The notes below the pieces were generated by a model. That model searched no databases and had not been told where the DNA came from. It saw nothing but the letters and a program-made list of their open reading frames with translations. From Anisakis pegreffii (Eukaryota; Nematoda; Chromadorea; Rhabditida; Anisakidae), in the NCBI GenBank assembly GCA_035041965.1, contig JAPYMA010002583.1, positions 1 to 64,000 on the forward strand: 64,000 nt of DNA. The letters run 5' to 3'. Both the position numbers and the translations under genes were made by a program. This document shows positions 41,201 to 54,700 of this stretch, in pieces. Every line of letters starts with the position of its first letter. The first letter of the stretch is position 1.

Positions 41201-43459
41201 GTTTGGTAGAGCCACTAAGTGCATTTCAATTCCGCTCTGAAGCGATCCGTGAGCATCTGAATCGAAAAGTTCGTTTCACACTTGCGTGGGCTTCTATTCA
41301 GGTAGTTTTGCTACTGTCTCGTTGCTAATTCAACAAGATCACCTGCGATAGTTTAATGAACTAGTAAGTTCATTTTGTGTGCTCTAACCATTTGCACCGA
41401 AACAAAACTGTTGGCCAGCATCAATCACCCTTCTCTACTCCCCACCTCTTCATGGTACAGCTCCCGCATAATACGTATTTCTGAGTGCATCACTGAAAAA
41501 CTGAGCAAGATTTGTGGAAATTTTCAGGCGTCAGAGACAAATGTTTAGATTTTTCTGCGATCTTAACGACTAGTGATAATGTTGCTGATTATGAAAGCAT
41601 TTTAAAAACAGATGCGAGATGTTTCCAAAATTTCCATTCTCTTGCAGAATTTCTGATTTTCAATAAAATTACCAGCTGTAATATGCGTTGCCATACTGCG
41701 CGTAATTAGTTGAACGCTTTTGGTAATGTTGAGACGAATATTGAAAATCAAAAAAAATAAAGGATTCCGTTCGAATGGTTCTTTCTGATTGGCCACGAGG
41801 GATAGGAATCGCGCCGATATATTGCTCTAAGGAACAATAATCCAATGTAGACGCACGCATTTGTCTGTCATTTGAAACAAAAGAGTACCTTCTGAATTTT
41901 GAATGAGGTGATAAAATCAACGAGATGCATTCAAATTAACATTCGTCATAATATTCCATAATGGTTAATAATGCAATTTACATTCCTCACTTAGAACGTC
42001 AACGGTTTCGAGTGGATTTTTGTGTTAAGGAATTCGATCAAACTCACTGCAATTTGATCAACTTATTCATCGCGTTGAAATTTGAGAATATTTCAGATTC
42101 TCGCTGCAATCGCCTACATTTTTACAATTTGCTCAACTGGTATGCAAACGAATGAAGAGGTATATTGATTGATGTCACGAACACCTAGCAATAATCATTC
42201 AGAACCCTTCGAAATGAGTCAGCTGTCAACTCTGCTAATCATGAATGCATGCAGGAAGACTTCTATAATATGTTCTCAGATATCGTGCGTCTAGGTTGTT
42301 TTTATGGAAATAGAAAATATAACGCGATATGACGTTAACGATCTGAAAAATTTGCTTGTTGCAGTAATACACTGAGAAAGAATGCGAAATTTCTCTGCTA
42401 ATAAATGTGTTCAATATCAATTGCATTTATTGTTTCACCAATAACAATTGTGATCAGCATTCATGACGTCCGAAAATGTGATGTTATGCGATATCTGGAA
42501 AAACTGAAACGATTCACTCAATTTTACAGACTCGACGAATCACCGGCGCAGTGTTGACGATAATTCCGAGCGAAAAAGCAGATCTCGATCGCTTTCAGGT
42601 AATTTGACTGTAGGCACTGTTCGATTCTTGATTGCTGCTCGCCGCTGTGTCTTTCTTTGACCTTTATCAAGCGTTTAGCCTCATCTATGATTCAACTGCA
42701 CATTTAGTGATTCTGAGAAAGTCGTGCTTAGAAAGCTTACAAAAGAATATGACCTTATAAAACATTCATCAAACCAGTGAATCATGCTTGAGAATAATGA
42801 AACTTGCTGAATAATAGAGCTGCGCGGATATTCAACAATCAACGATGGGAATTTCATCTGTTTGATCTGATTGGCAAATGTGACGATCAACGAAACGATT
42901 ATACGAATAAACATTCATTTACTCGTTGCTTTGAAATTAGCACCTCTGATTGTGTTATAAACTACGAGAATATATGCGAATAACCTCTGCACACTAGATT
43001 TATCGCCACATCGTAACTTTATTCACTTCACATGTTCAATTTGCAGATTTCATGTTTTGTACATAAACTGACAACGCAGTACATGTGGGGTATGACCGTG
43101 TGGCGTGCGTTTCCGCTTGAGAGAGCAACATTCTTTACGGTAAGTTAGACTAAGTTTGTTAAAATTGAAATCATATCCGAGAGAATAAGCTCATAGATCA
43201 GTGACGCGCCTAACTGGACTCAGAAATGCTTTAGATGGATGGATAGTCGAAGCATGAAACGATCACAACGTCAGAAAATTTTATTCTGACTGAAAATGTT
43301 CGAAATTTATTCTAACTGAGAACTTTCGTGCCAATTTCACCATTTTGATTTCAGTTGGTCAGCGTTATTATAACATATTCGTTTCTGTTGGTGAAGCTCA
43401 AAGATAATCCTGCAGTCAGTCCAATACGACGGATTCTGCTCAGTAATTCGACATCTTAA
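35206..43459 (+). CDS. Gustatory-receptor-like seven-TM protein (LITE-1/GUR/EGL-47 type)
   Basis: Exons on firm splice sites: 35206-35575, 36313-36483, 38295-38494, 39978-40191, 40897-41000, 41202-41301, 42530-42598, 43047-43139, 43355-43459; the last eight join in one frame. The N-terminal cytoplasmic segment is hydrophilic and ends VLNVMRVLCFYPSVAAEY, like the first segment of Gr proteins. Hydrophobic helices follow (LLFNVAMMVILLNTYL; AYSIAFLIIVSLAFAAPF; FILVPLLTVWNVVPLVYY; FIMFSLAWSLVILSLTIYFL). The end is the most diagnostic part: FPLERATFFT, then an intron, then LVSVIITYSFLLVKLKDN, the 7tm_7 C-terminus with the TY motif. Family members in worms include photoreceptor and peroxide sensors (LITE-1, GUR-3) and EGL-47; they have an intracellular N-terminus and form tetrameric channels in insects. 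An extra hydrophobic exon probably lies at 35660-35709 (LRRIPLISAVFALILIG), but its phases do not fit either neighbour. Specific orthology is not established. Confidence 0.8.
39239..39319. repeat. 12-bp minisatellite, about six to seven diverged units
   Basis: Units such as TTATGCTCAAGC, CTACGTTCAGGC, TTGTGTTTAGGC, TAATGCTCAGAC, TTATTTTCAAAC and TTAGGCTCAAAT follow one another at an exact 12-bp period. It lies in an intron of the gustatory-receptor-like gene. Because the period is a multiple of three, it creates a short ORF with a four-residue repeat (TFRL, VFRL, MLRL, IFKL), which I read as incidental. Confidence 0.8.
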
Positions 43460-45790
43460 AATTCGATATTCTAATACCGTATAAATATGCATATATAAGA
43501 AATAAATGAGTCTTTTTATTTCATTCTGCCAAGCTCTCGGTTCGATAAGAAATATTTCAAGGATTTCGGAGCCGGAATCATTGGAAATTCAAAGGCGTCA
43601 ATGAGTTTACTACTGCTCCTCGGAATCGATAATTGTAATTTGGGATTCCAAATAGAATATCTGAAAAAATTCAACACCAAAAGAAACACAGTCGAATGCT
43701 TTAATGAAGAATACACTCGAATGGCTCACAATATTTCATTCCAAAACCTCAAAGTAACGTTTGTAAGACAACAAATCACCATTAACAGATGACGAAAAAT
43801 AAATAACTCGATCGCTGCAAATAATCATGCAATTGCAGTGTGAATTGCGTGTTCGGACATAATAATCATTTATCAGGATAAACACTCGACGAATCATTCG
43901 TTGCTGCTCATCTATCCGATTTCGGTTCGAAATTTAATCGAATCCACCGAATACTAACAATTGCATTCACAACATTTCAACACGGAAGGATTTTCGCATA
44001 AAACTGAAACAAACAAACAAATCGAGTTCTTTTGAACAAGCGATTCACATTGAGAATTTGTTGAAGAGAGGCAAAAAAACTGCATTTTGAGAAATTATGC
44101 AACGGTATTCGCATTTATTCAACAACTTTCGCTCAATATCTTTGCTCTGAACTGTTCCATCTCGGAGGAAAACGAACTGAATGAAGTAGAACGCAGTCAT
44201 ATCGTGTTTTAATGAACATGAAACGAGTAAACGGTATATTTGCGTGGACACTGTGTGTTGTGCGAATACTTCTCAGGTGCAATATTAGAATCACAATTTT
44301 CTGCACTGTTCGTTCAAGCGAGATGCCCACATAAAATCAAATTATGAACACAAGTATAAACATGATCACTCCTGCATAATAAAGCTCACATGACATCTGA
44401 GGAGAGAAAAAATTCCACTGAAGCTAATGAATGAATATGAATATGGAGCGAAAAATAAAATACAACAAAACACTTTTTCATAAAACATTCACCATTCAAT
44501 CGAATTCAACTAGGAACAGCTCAATGAAAAGTCTAGAAGCTCTGATAACATAGCAAACCAATCGAATGAAAAAATAAATAAAACTGAGAATCACGAACGA
44601 AATCGAAACTGATCAGATCAAAATAATTGTATCACAAATAGATATGGAATATAGCTTTTCAAAAGCTCAAAAAAAACCGAGTAATATGGTCAATGATGGG
44701 GATTCTGAAACAAGATACTGTTCACGATCAGAAGTGTGCAATCACTCATTGCTCAAACTCAAACTCGAACCCAGACACGTGCTCATCAGTCCAGTCTTTC
44801 ACCACTCAATACAGTGGTAAAAGCAAAACGATTAACGAGTACAAAGGCAAACATTATACTCAAAACTGAACCGCATTCATCAACTGAACCACAAATTCTT
44901 TCGTCGCGATATAACCGATGAAATCAAGTAATCAGTATTTTATTCGATGATAGTGGATGAACACAATGAACGGCGATAAAATGTGGATTATGTTCGTACT
45001 GTAGAGTCAAGTCAGTTTTTGAGATGCCTGTGTGCACGAATCACTTCAGACAAACACTTTTCACGCTCTACAAATGCATGATTGTTGTTGGGTGATTAAG
45101 AACGAGCCAAATGAAAGCAATCGACAGAAGTAAATTCGGAAGTTGCTTGGTGTGTGCATTCGATGATGCTTCAGCGGTATCCAGTGCGCTATGGTGTTGT
45201 ATTATTTTATGCGGTTCGATCGTTGAGTTGATCGTTGAGTTTGCATACTTCTCGCTACCGTTATTTGCTTTACCGATTTGTCGTAATTCTTTTTTTCGCA
45301 ACTTTTCAGGCGTTGTCGCATCTGAAATGTGTTAAGGATAGGCAATAACGTCGCGTCCAAAAGATCAGTTCGTCAAATGCTCTGCAATGAACTCAATGTA
45401 TCTGTATGCGCTTTCAGTTTTTTCCATTAATAAGCATCTCAACGAACTGAATACATACTAATGCATACAGCGCTGTACAAGCGAGATGCATATTAATGAC
45501 AGTGATTGAACTCTTTAGATCCCATGCATATCAAACAGAATACTCAGACCGATCAGTTTCTGGTATCTTCACACAAATCTGCCCGAAGCATTCACTCAAA
45601 CTCTACTTGAAATATTTCAAGCATATTTTTAAGTTAGAAAAAAATTCAAATATGTGCTCCGTTTTAAAAATACTTTCAATTTCTGAAAGCTGAAATGAAC
45701 CTGATCAGGCAATTCAGAGGATAAGCAAACGGTTAACGAGAATAAATCATTGGAATGTAAGCGATTTAAAGATAAAGTTAAATGCAATGA
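43460..45790. other. Convergent intergenic region
   Basis: About 2.3 kb between two convergent gene ends, gustatory-receptor-like (+) and MEC-9-like (-). It should hold both 3' UTRs. No other coding signal was seen. Confidence 0.6.
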
Positions 45791-48700
45791 TCAAAAACCC
45801 TTGATTGGTCGATCATTTTGTCGTTCTTTCTTCATCATTTTCATTTCTCGCTCCTTTGCCTTCACCTTCTTCAACTGTTCAATCCATTCCACCTTACCAC
45901 TTGATAATAACTGCACGTTTTTACCATATTTTGGTGGTTTTGTTTCACCAACCGCTGAAAAAACACAACATCGAAAGATAAAACCGAAGACAATCTCTTG
46001 ATATCTTATCACATTGAGGAGATATCAGTGAATATGGAAACTGAACAGAAATAATGTGCGATGATTAACAGGTGAACGTAAATGAGAGCACGGAATCTCA
46101 TCTATAACATCTAGGACTAGTGGGAAGAGATTAGTGTATTCCTGAGTTAACAAAAGTGATGCTGAAATACAGTCCTTGTGCCGAGCGAAAAATACTTCGA
46201 AAAAACTCGATGAAATGAGCAAGACTTTTGAATATTGTCTACAAGATTTGAAGGTTTCGGATCCGGCAAGCAGTGAATGATTCAGCGATAACTTTAAAAT
46301 AAACTAGAACTTCAAGTGAATTGTAATAAAATGATCACAACGAACCAATATCGCACAATTTTCCACCAAATTTCGGTGGACAATCGCAGAAGAATGTGGA
46401 AAAGCCGCGCGTTGTCCTACACGTACCGTTATTCAGACAAGGATTTGATTCGCATGGCTCTGAAGATGATTCGAGCTTTTCATGATGCTCATCAACCTAT
46501 TTTACAGCTTGCTAACCTAGCTGTGATACATTTTTTCGACTTTAAAGTTCTTGATTCAACGATTTTATTCAAATTCTCAGACAAAACTACTCAAATCGTT
46601 CAAATTTCTCGTCATTCCCTATGGCAGATGCTGTTGTGTCATGTAGTCAAACTTTTCTTCATGCATCTTGCAGTCAAAATTCATTTTATCGTCGGAATAT
46701 CGAATGATCTGGGTTGAACCGGAAATCTTTCAGTGGTTTTAAAATGTACTCTTATCAAAGAATGTCATCCGTTGCAGTATTATTTAGGTTCACAATTGGC
46801 ATCCTAAAACTCACTCGCTTCACAGAATTCGCCACCGTAACCAATCGCACAGAAACACTCGAAAGTGGTTTTACTTTGACCAGCTTTTGCACTGCACGTT
46901 GCGCCATTTTTACATGGATTTGACGAACATGGATCAAATTCTGCAAAACTCTCGTTGATGGACATGAGGAAGTCTGGAAGATGCAGCTCTCAGCTTTCTA
47001 GCAGCTGCATTTTGTTTCAAAGTTTCAAAAGCTTCAAAATCTGGTCGGTGATATGATTGAACGGCGCATGATTTTGTGTCATTTTCTGGAACGAACAACA
47101 AACCGATTCGTTCGGTGCAATTTGCATTCGTATATCCCGGCGCACACTTGCAATAGTGCGTCTTCGTGATTCGATCGAACAAACATGTGCCGTTATTCTC
47201 ACATGGATTGGCCGTCTCGCAAATATTCGTCATATTTGGCTCTGAATTATTGCATAAATCACCACGATTCTACTGTTTTTTGATCGTAGTGGCAATATTT
47301 GGAAAAAAATCTATGAGCCTTTGAAAAAACGGCGATTTCTTCGCGTGAGAAATGAGTGAGTGGCCGAGAGTGAACAGAGCAATTTCCTGAGATTAATTAA
47401 ACAGATAAAATTAACAGAGCAGATTAATTTCATCAGGTGCACAAATTACACATGAAAATGTAATTTAAACTTCATGTTCAATTGAGGACAGTTCAAGCGT
47501 TCTAAAATCGTCGATTTGTTGGATCTGTTTTGTTCACACTACGTTCAAAGTTTAGCGAAAAACTAACGAAATATCTTTTCAACTTCCTCGACCAATTTGT
47601 GCTTTCTTCTATGATGCCATGGATTATGAGCTGAAAGGATGACATTAGTTATTCTGTAAGTACCATGTCTTCCTGTTCGTTTTGCCATCAAAACGAACAG
47701 GAAGTTATGGTGACATTTTGAAATGTGCGTAGTATTTTCATTCATATTAAAGAATCATTAATGAAACATCGCTCATCATACGAGTAATTCATTATTGTTA
47801 CTATCGACAATCCGAGGGCACAATCATCCAAAATTGATGAACTCTTTAACGGTGTTATGCATCATTTGACGTTTACTTATTAAGCATTCATTCAAAAGTT
47901 GTTATGAAATGCTATAGGAACAAAATTGGACGTAGCCACACGTACGATCTTTGTTTTGGGGCTGTTCACAAAGCTGTATGCAAGTTATCTCATCTTGAAA
48001 TATATTCTGACTTTCACCCGTGCATCCATCGTACCAGAATGCAACACATTTCTGAAATTTTTTTGCGGCAATTTCATAAGATACGAAAATAACTGCTGGC
48101 ATAACAATCTGGTTAATATTTCATATGAATAGATCAAAATATCCATTAACTGATAGAAGTTTCAAACAAAAAAGTTATGAATGAGTTCATTAGCTCACTG
48201 ACATCTTATCTACGAGTGGATTTGGAACCTTCATAAAGTAATCACTCAAACTACGCCATAAAAAGCAACCATAATAACAACTAACTTTATTTTGCTTATC
48301 AAAATAGAACTGCTTCTTCCAACGGCCACCGTTACATTCATCTTTGTAGTGTTCATCGAAAGTTTCAAGGCACGACCCTAAAGTCGACATAATTTAAAGA
48401 GAATACTCACAAGATCATCTGTTCGAATTCAGAAGTAACACCCAAATGATTCAAATGATCATTTGATAAGAGAGAGAATTTGTGAGGAAGGGAAAACAAG
48501 TTCCTGGAAGTGAAGAATCGCACTTGAGCAGTGCAAATGAGATATGAAATGGATTGTGCATCTAATGCTAAAAACTGACTCGACTTATAGATGGGTTGTT
48601 CTTCACATAACCATTGACATGTTAAGAGATCCTCGAAGATATTTCTGGATTTCGACGAGCATCCATCGTACCAAAACAAACGACACGTCATTGAGGCGTG

Positions 48701-51700
48701 ATCGAAATAGTATCGTTGCTGCCAGTCACCTTAATTTCTTACTCTTGAACATCACAACTTCACAAAATGCCATTCAATCATTTGTTTCTTCTCTAATGAA
48801 GTAGCAATAACTGCAACAGATTCGGGACTCGATTCATCGAGACGACGACACACGTTCTTGATGACTGATGAGCCGTTAGCGTGTTCTTATGCAGATTAGA
48901 TGCGGCGATGTTTATGTTTTGTTGATGAATTACTTGAGTATGACGTGCTGTTTGTTGTTTTTTTTCGAGAAAAGTAACAATCCGTACCATGTAATGTTAC
49001 CGAATCATTCATGTACTGAAATGCATATCATCGAAATGCATTTCGCAATTGTTGCTGATCGAAAAAGTTCCTTGGAGAGAATCACATTATCTTAAAAATT
49101 ACTCGATGGGATGGATGCCCGAATAATTTTTGATATTGTAGAAAAGTTCAATGCATGATGAGATCATTGGCATCGGATGGATTTTGCAAAGTGATCTTGG
49201 TCGTTCGGAAGAAGACACGGAAGCACTAATTACTATCACATGAAATCTTGACGGAGTGCAAATTGCTTAGATAACGAGCTGTACTTCCAAAAAGCGAGTG
49301 GCTAGTTGATGTTTGAAGGAAGTCCCATTATTAGCTTGAATTAGCGCGAACAATGGCCTTTTCCGTTCCAAATTCGTTCTCGACTGTGATCATTTGATGA
49401 TCATTCTTGCATCGCGTTGTTGCTATGAAATGGAGCCAGATAAATTCACGCAACTTTCTCAGATTTCTAACAACGAAAACAATAAACAGAAGACGGAAGA
49501 ACACGCCAAATATTTTCAAAGAAAAAATTTTCCTTTTGCAAAAATTGAGTAATCTGGTTGAGAAATCGTTGCGCAGTAGTTAAGTTAACTTATAATGAGA
49601 ATAGACCATATTTTTCTCAACTGACGTTTATATGACCCTTTCCAGATTGCTTATCAACAACTTTTTTATTGGAATTCTTGGTTAAGCTGTTAAAATATGT
49701 TCTATAAACTAAATGTTTTTCACAGCTGAATTCACCTTATTGCCATCAATACCAAATGTGCAATACGCTACGAATCTGCTTTCTGATCATGAGTCTTTCA
49801 TTGTCAAGTTTTTATTTATAAGAGTTTCAAAATTTTCAGAGCAAAAACTTTGATCAATAAGCCAGAAGAACCTATCAAATAGGTAATTGACAGCATTTCT
49901 TTAACAGCTAATTGCATGATCGCAATATGCTTACAATAAGGTGGAAGAAAATTTCTTTTTCAGAAAGACGCACTTTTTCTACGAAACACGATAATGCCCT
50001 CTGAGAGATCAAACTTTGCGATAAGAACACAGAATCTGCGAATCAAATTTTGGGTGCAAACAAATTTCTGTTCTGCTGATAAGAGGATATGCGTACTCAG
50101 CCAGTATCCTAGTGAACCATGTAAACATTTGAAAGTGTTCAATGACGTACAACCACAACATGACAGGTGTAGATTTTCCAGGGAAAGTGCTCGCGAAAAT
50201 AACAAATTGTTACTGCAAAAGGAATGGCCCTCATCAATCAAGCCGTGTAAAAACAACTTTCTGAAAACATTCCCAGTGCTCGTCTAGGTATCGTACGCTT
50301 GCTGCACTTATGTCAGCTGGTACCGTACAACATATGCTGCTATATGAAATTGAGTGCACTTTACCAGTTCGTTTAATTTTTCGAGAAAATTATTCTTTAA
50401 GAATATTCTCACATTCACTATCAGATATCTTCAGAAAATCCTCAAATGTTTACTTATATTTCGTAACGTTGCTATTTGCAAATTGCAATCGTGAGCTTAG
50501 AGTTTAAAATCGTTGAATACTCATATATTTGTGAGTGCCATAATGTTAATAATAATGACAGACACGACCCAATTCAGATATCACTTTGAAGAGACACTTC
50601 AGTCCCTGAAGGGATCCGATCCTCTATTTCGCTTGATTTTTTCGAGGCTCTTGACATTCGTCGTTGGTGTTTGCATCTTGCATGAATAAATCTTATCCCT
50701 CTCTAATGCACTCGTCTTCTTGCATAAATCACAATCAAACTCAAACTCATCCGCATTATTTTTCATTCTTTTGCGTATTTGATAGCCGAAAATTATTTCA
50801 TTTGCGATTTTGCGGTTACTAGCAGTGTACTTGCTTCAGAACTCATAAAACAGCTCGAATTTGTGCGAGATTTTGTTCCTCTGAGATCGTTGTCTGGAAT
50901 TCACTAGTGCAATATTCATCTATGAGGTTTCTATACCAGTTCAAAGTATCGTTCAGAGATTATCGAAGAATTTGCAATGAAACTGGAATGCTTCAGCGAG
51001 TGAGTTTCACTCGTATTAGGTAATCGACCGATTGAGTGCTGCTAAAAATCAGTTGTGAGAAAAGTGAACTTGGAATCCATATTGATCAACAACATGATCA
51101 ATAATAATTTATGCTAATGTGATAACTGCAAAGTGTTCCTTTCTTCCCATATTCCTTAGTTCAATAATTATATCCTGATCACTTATTTCAAATCTTTACC
51201 AAATCATTCATCCATTCTCACATCAGACAAGCCTTTGCATCAAACATTTTGATTGTATGAACCATGATTTGACAACTGATCGTTCGGCAAACATCATCTT
51301 AGTAATGAACTAGCTGAACTGTATAAATGAATGATACCAAAAAAGATATAAGAAAGAATGAAGACAACGTACCGTGTAAGCACTGGTTTTTATAGTTCGT
51401 ATCGAATTTATCCCAACAAATTTCTGAAGAAGCAAAAATAAGATTTATGAAGCAAATAATGAATAAAATGGTTACAGGACTGGAGGCAGAGCAGTAAATA
51501 AACAACGAGTAACAGCAGTAAATTCGCATAAGTGCGGATGTTGTCACATAATATTATTGCAATCACACGATCGATGCTGCCTGAAGCCTGAAGCCTTCTC
51601 GATGCTAAATTCGCGTCGGATACTTACAATACTTCGGCTTACTGCTCATTTACATTTATTCCACTGATGTTAGTCACTGTTTCAAATGCAATCTGAACGG

Positions 51701-54700
51701 ATGGAGGAGGGATCTCATCTCTTTTAAGTAAAGGACGGACGATGATGAAGATGACTTTAGGCAAAACGACCAACAACAAAAAAAAGCAGGTTCTTCGAGG
51801 CAATTTTATGGAACATTGAATTCCCAGGAGTCGTCAAGCACACCACGCCCATTCATTCGTACTAACAGCACCTGAACAACTAGCAACGTGAGGGAAGCAC
51901 CGACCGCTGTTGAGTGCATGTTACCAATTTGCTTCAGTCATGCACACAACCAAAATCCAAAACACCGACGCTCTCAAATGAATCAAAGAAACGTGCTAAT
52001 GAATCAAATAAGCTTTGCTAACATGTCCACTACATCAGATTCTTGCGTGAGCAAACTGGCTCTAATTATCAGGAAACCTATCGTCGTTAGTGCTGACTAA
52101 TCTCATGGTGGTTCCGAACTCTTGTGAAGTTCCACCAGGTATAAGTATGCTTAGAAAGGATTGGAAGTGCATTGTGGCATCCAAAATAAATCAAAAACTT
52201 GACAATTTGGTCGGTCAGAATGACCACCAATCAGTTAGTTTTAGATGAACTCAAGCTACTAGATCATTTCGAGGATTTTAGATCATTTCGATAAATGATT
52301 GCTGCAGCTCATCTCTTCAACAGCTGCTCAACAGCTAACTGCTCAACAAAGAGTACTTTTGCCTATTTTAGCTTCAAAATATGATGTTCACGCATTGCTT
52401 CTTGTCAGCTATTTATCTTCCAAATTTTCCAATCCTACAAGTTGAAACACTATAAGCAATTAATTTAAAATTCTTTTCTCAGTTCGTCATGTTTCATAAC
52501 CTCTCGGGAACATTTTATAGTTTTCACTGTCAACTCGACTGAACAATCGCTCGAAAACTCAGCAGAAAAAACCTGTCACATTCTGCAATTACATGAAGTT
52601 GGTCAGAATTTTTGAGGGAATACTGTATGAAGAAATGCTGATGGTAAAACTTTTTGAGTGAGGCAAATGTCAAAGGAAAGAATTCAAAGCCGGTAAATTG
52701 ACTGCTGAGCACATAATTCATTTTGAAATTTAACTGCTCCACTGCAATCTCTCGCATAACATCGTTCAGCGAAATTATTTTTCATGTTTATTCGCATATT
52801 TCAATTGCTGTCATTTAACTTTTTTTTTCGAACAATTCCGTTTCCTCGCGCACACCAAACACATTCAAAAACATTCTCGAATCTATTACTCAGTAAAGCT
52901 TTTGTCGTGGTTATTTTTTGAATGTCTCATCGACAATTCCAGTAAATTGCTTGGCTATTCGTCGGGTTTCCCATGTTAGCACTTAAACGATGCGAACAAA
53001 TTACGTATGGGACCGTCGTTAAACGATTTCTCGAATGTTTTAGTCAAAAATGAATTCACACCAAAAGCTGTTCAGTTTTTTGAAAAAAGTTTTCATCATC
53101 AATTTCTGCGATTTTCTCAGCTCGACGACGACCATTCAACAACCGTCGCTTTTGTTATTGTTATTTGTTCAACATGAAGCAATCGGCCGAATGAATAATG
53201 AAAAGACATCGTTTCCGTTGCAAATATGTATTCATGCGTTATTACATCGCCTTTAAGTCATCATGAGTGGCCCTCCCAAATCGCTCGTTTTTTCGATCAA
53301 CACAGCGGGCGGTAATCATTTTCTTGATGCATTAAAATGGAATTTCTGTTTTATTTTCCTCAACGCATTTTAATGGCTTCAAAACTTCCATTTCATTTCA
53401 AATTTTATGCGTTCCACTTTTGAAATGAAACGACACATCGGTCTAAGCTCATCATGGTGGGTTCGGTAAAATACTTGGTAGCACAATTGCAAAATCGGAA
53501 TGAAATGTCAGCGCAGTATGAAATGTGATGAATAAAGAGAAGAAATTCTCATTTGATTTTTTCTCACTGAAATCATTCAATATCCATTCATATTTCTATT
53601 TCATTCGTCTATTCATATTCCTTTGAGCAAATATTCACTCTAATCAAATTAGCTTCTAACATAAATTTTATTGCCTGAATTCATATGGCGAAGTAATTCT
53701 TTCTTTAGAGAATTTTGCTGACAAAATTAGATTAGCGCCAGCCACTCAGTTCTGCCTCAATACCATTACATAATACTGGAATGTGTTAGGAGTTCAATTT
53801 TTATCCGCACTTATGAATGCGTTTAGAGTCTTGAGCATATTCAAGCCCAGGCCTTTGGTTAAATGAATGTCTGCAAGCTTATACGATGCAGACGTGTTTA
53901 AAATCACTCGATAAAGTTCTCAGATCAACTTGCTAGATACTCTCGAATGGTTTTTTAATGATCTGCCTTGTGGATCGTAATCAAGTGGACGTGAGTCAGA
54001 ATTAGTTCATCCAATGAAAACCGATTCCGCATCCTAATCGCTGCTCTGTTCGTGAGTTCGTTCATGAGTTAGTTAATAAATGGTCACTGAGTTAGCCAAT
54101 CAACGGCCAAAATGATTAGTGCTGGACGACTAACCAGCTCTGGTGAGTGCATTGGTCATTTCGCACATTGTTTCACAGGTGGACAGATCCGAGAAGATAT
54201 TCCTGGATGTACCCGCACATCCATCATACCAGAACAAACTGCAACGTTTCGTTAGATGATCCAAATAGTAGTGTTCTCGCCAGTTCTCCGCGCCACACTG
54301 CTCTTGATAACTGCGATCGAATTTATCCAAGCAAGCCACTGAAAATCAAAACCAACACGTCAACGCTGCGACTGGTTTTAAACCATAAGCTACAAGATTT
54401 CATTACTAGCTGTATTCATCCTTCAATATTATATGATTCTTGAGGATTCCCCTAGGTGAGCAAAACACACTATTTGCACTCTATGGATCATTGAGTAAAG
54501 TAACACGTGATCTCCATATTACTGAGATCAGTTGATCTCAGCAGGATTAGCTCGGATAAATCGATATCAAAAAAATACATTTTTGTCGAATTTTGGTGAA
54601 TTAATAATACGAATCTGCATCGATTGAAAAACCCATGATCAAATGGTTAATCAAAATTTGATAAGATCAATTTTGATAGCTTTTACTACTGGAAGTGGCG

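Noticed and set aside
46316..46717. 133-aa ORF on the + strand
   Set aside because: Lies antisense inside the last intron of the MEC-9-like gene and has no recognisable motif.
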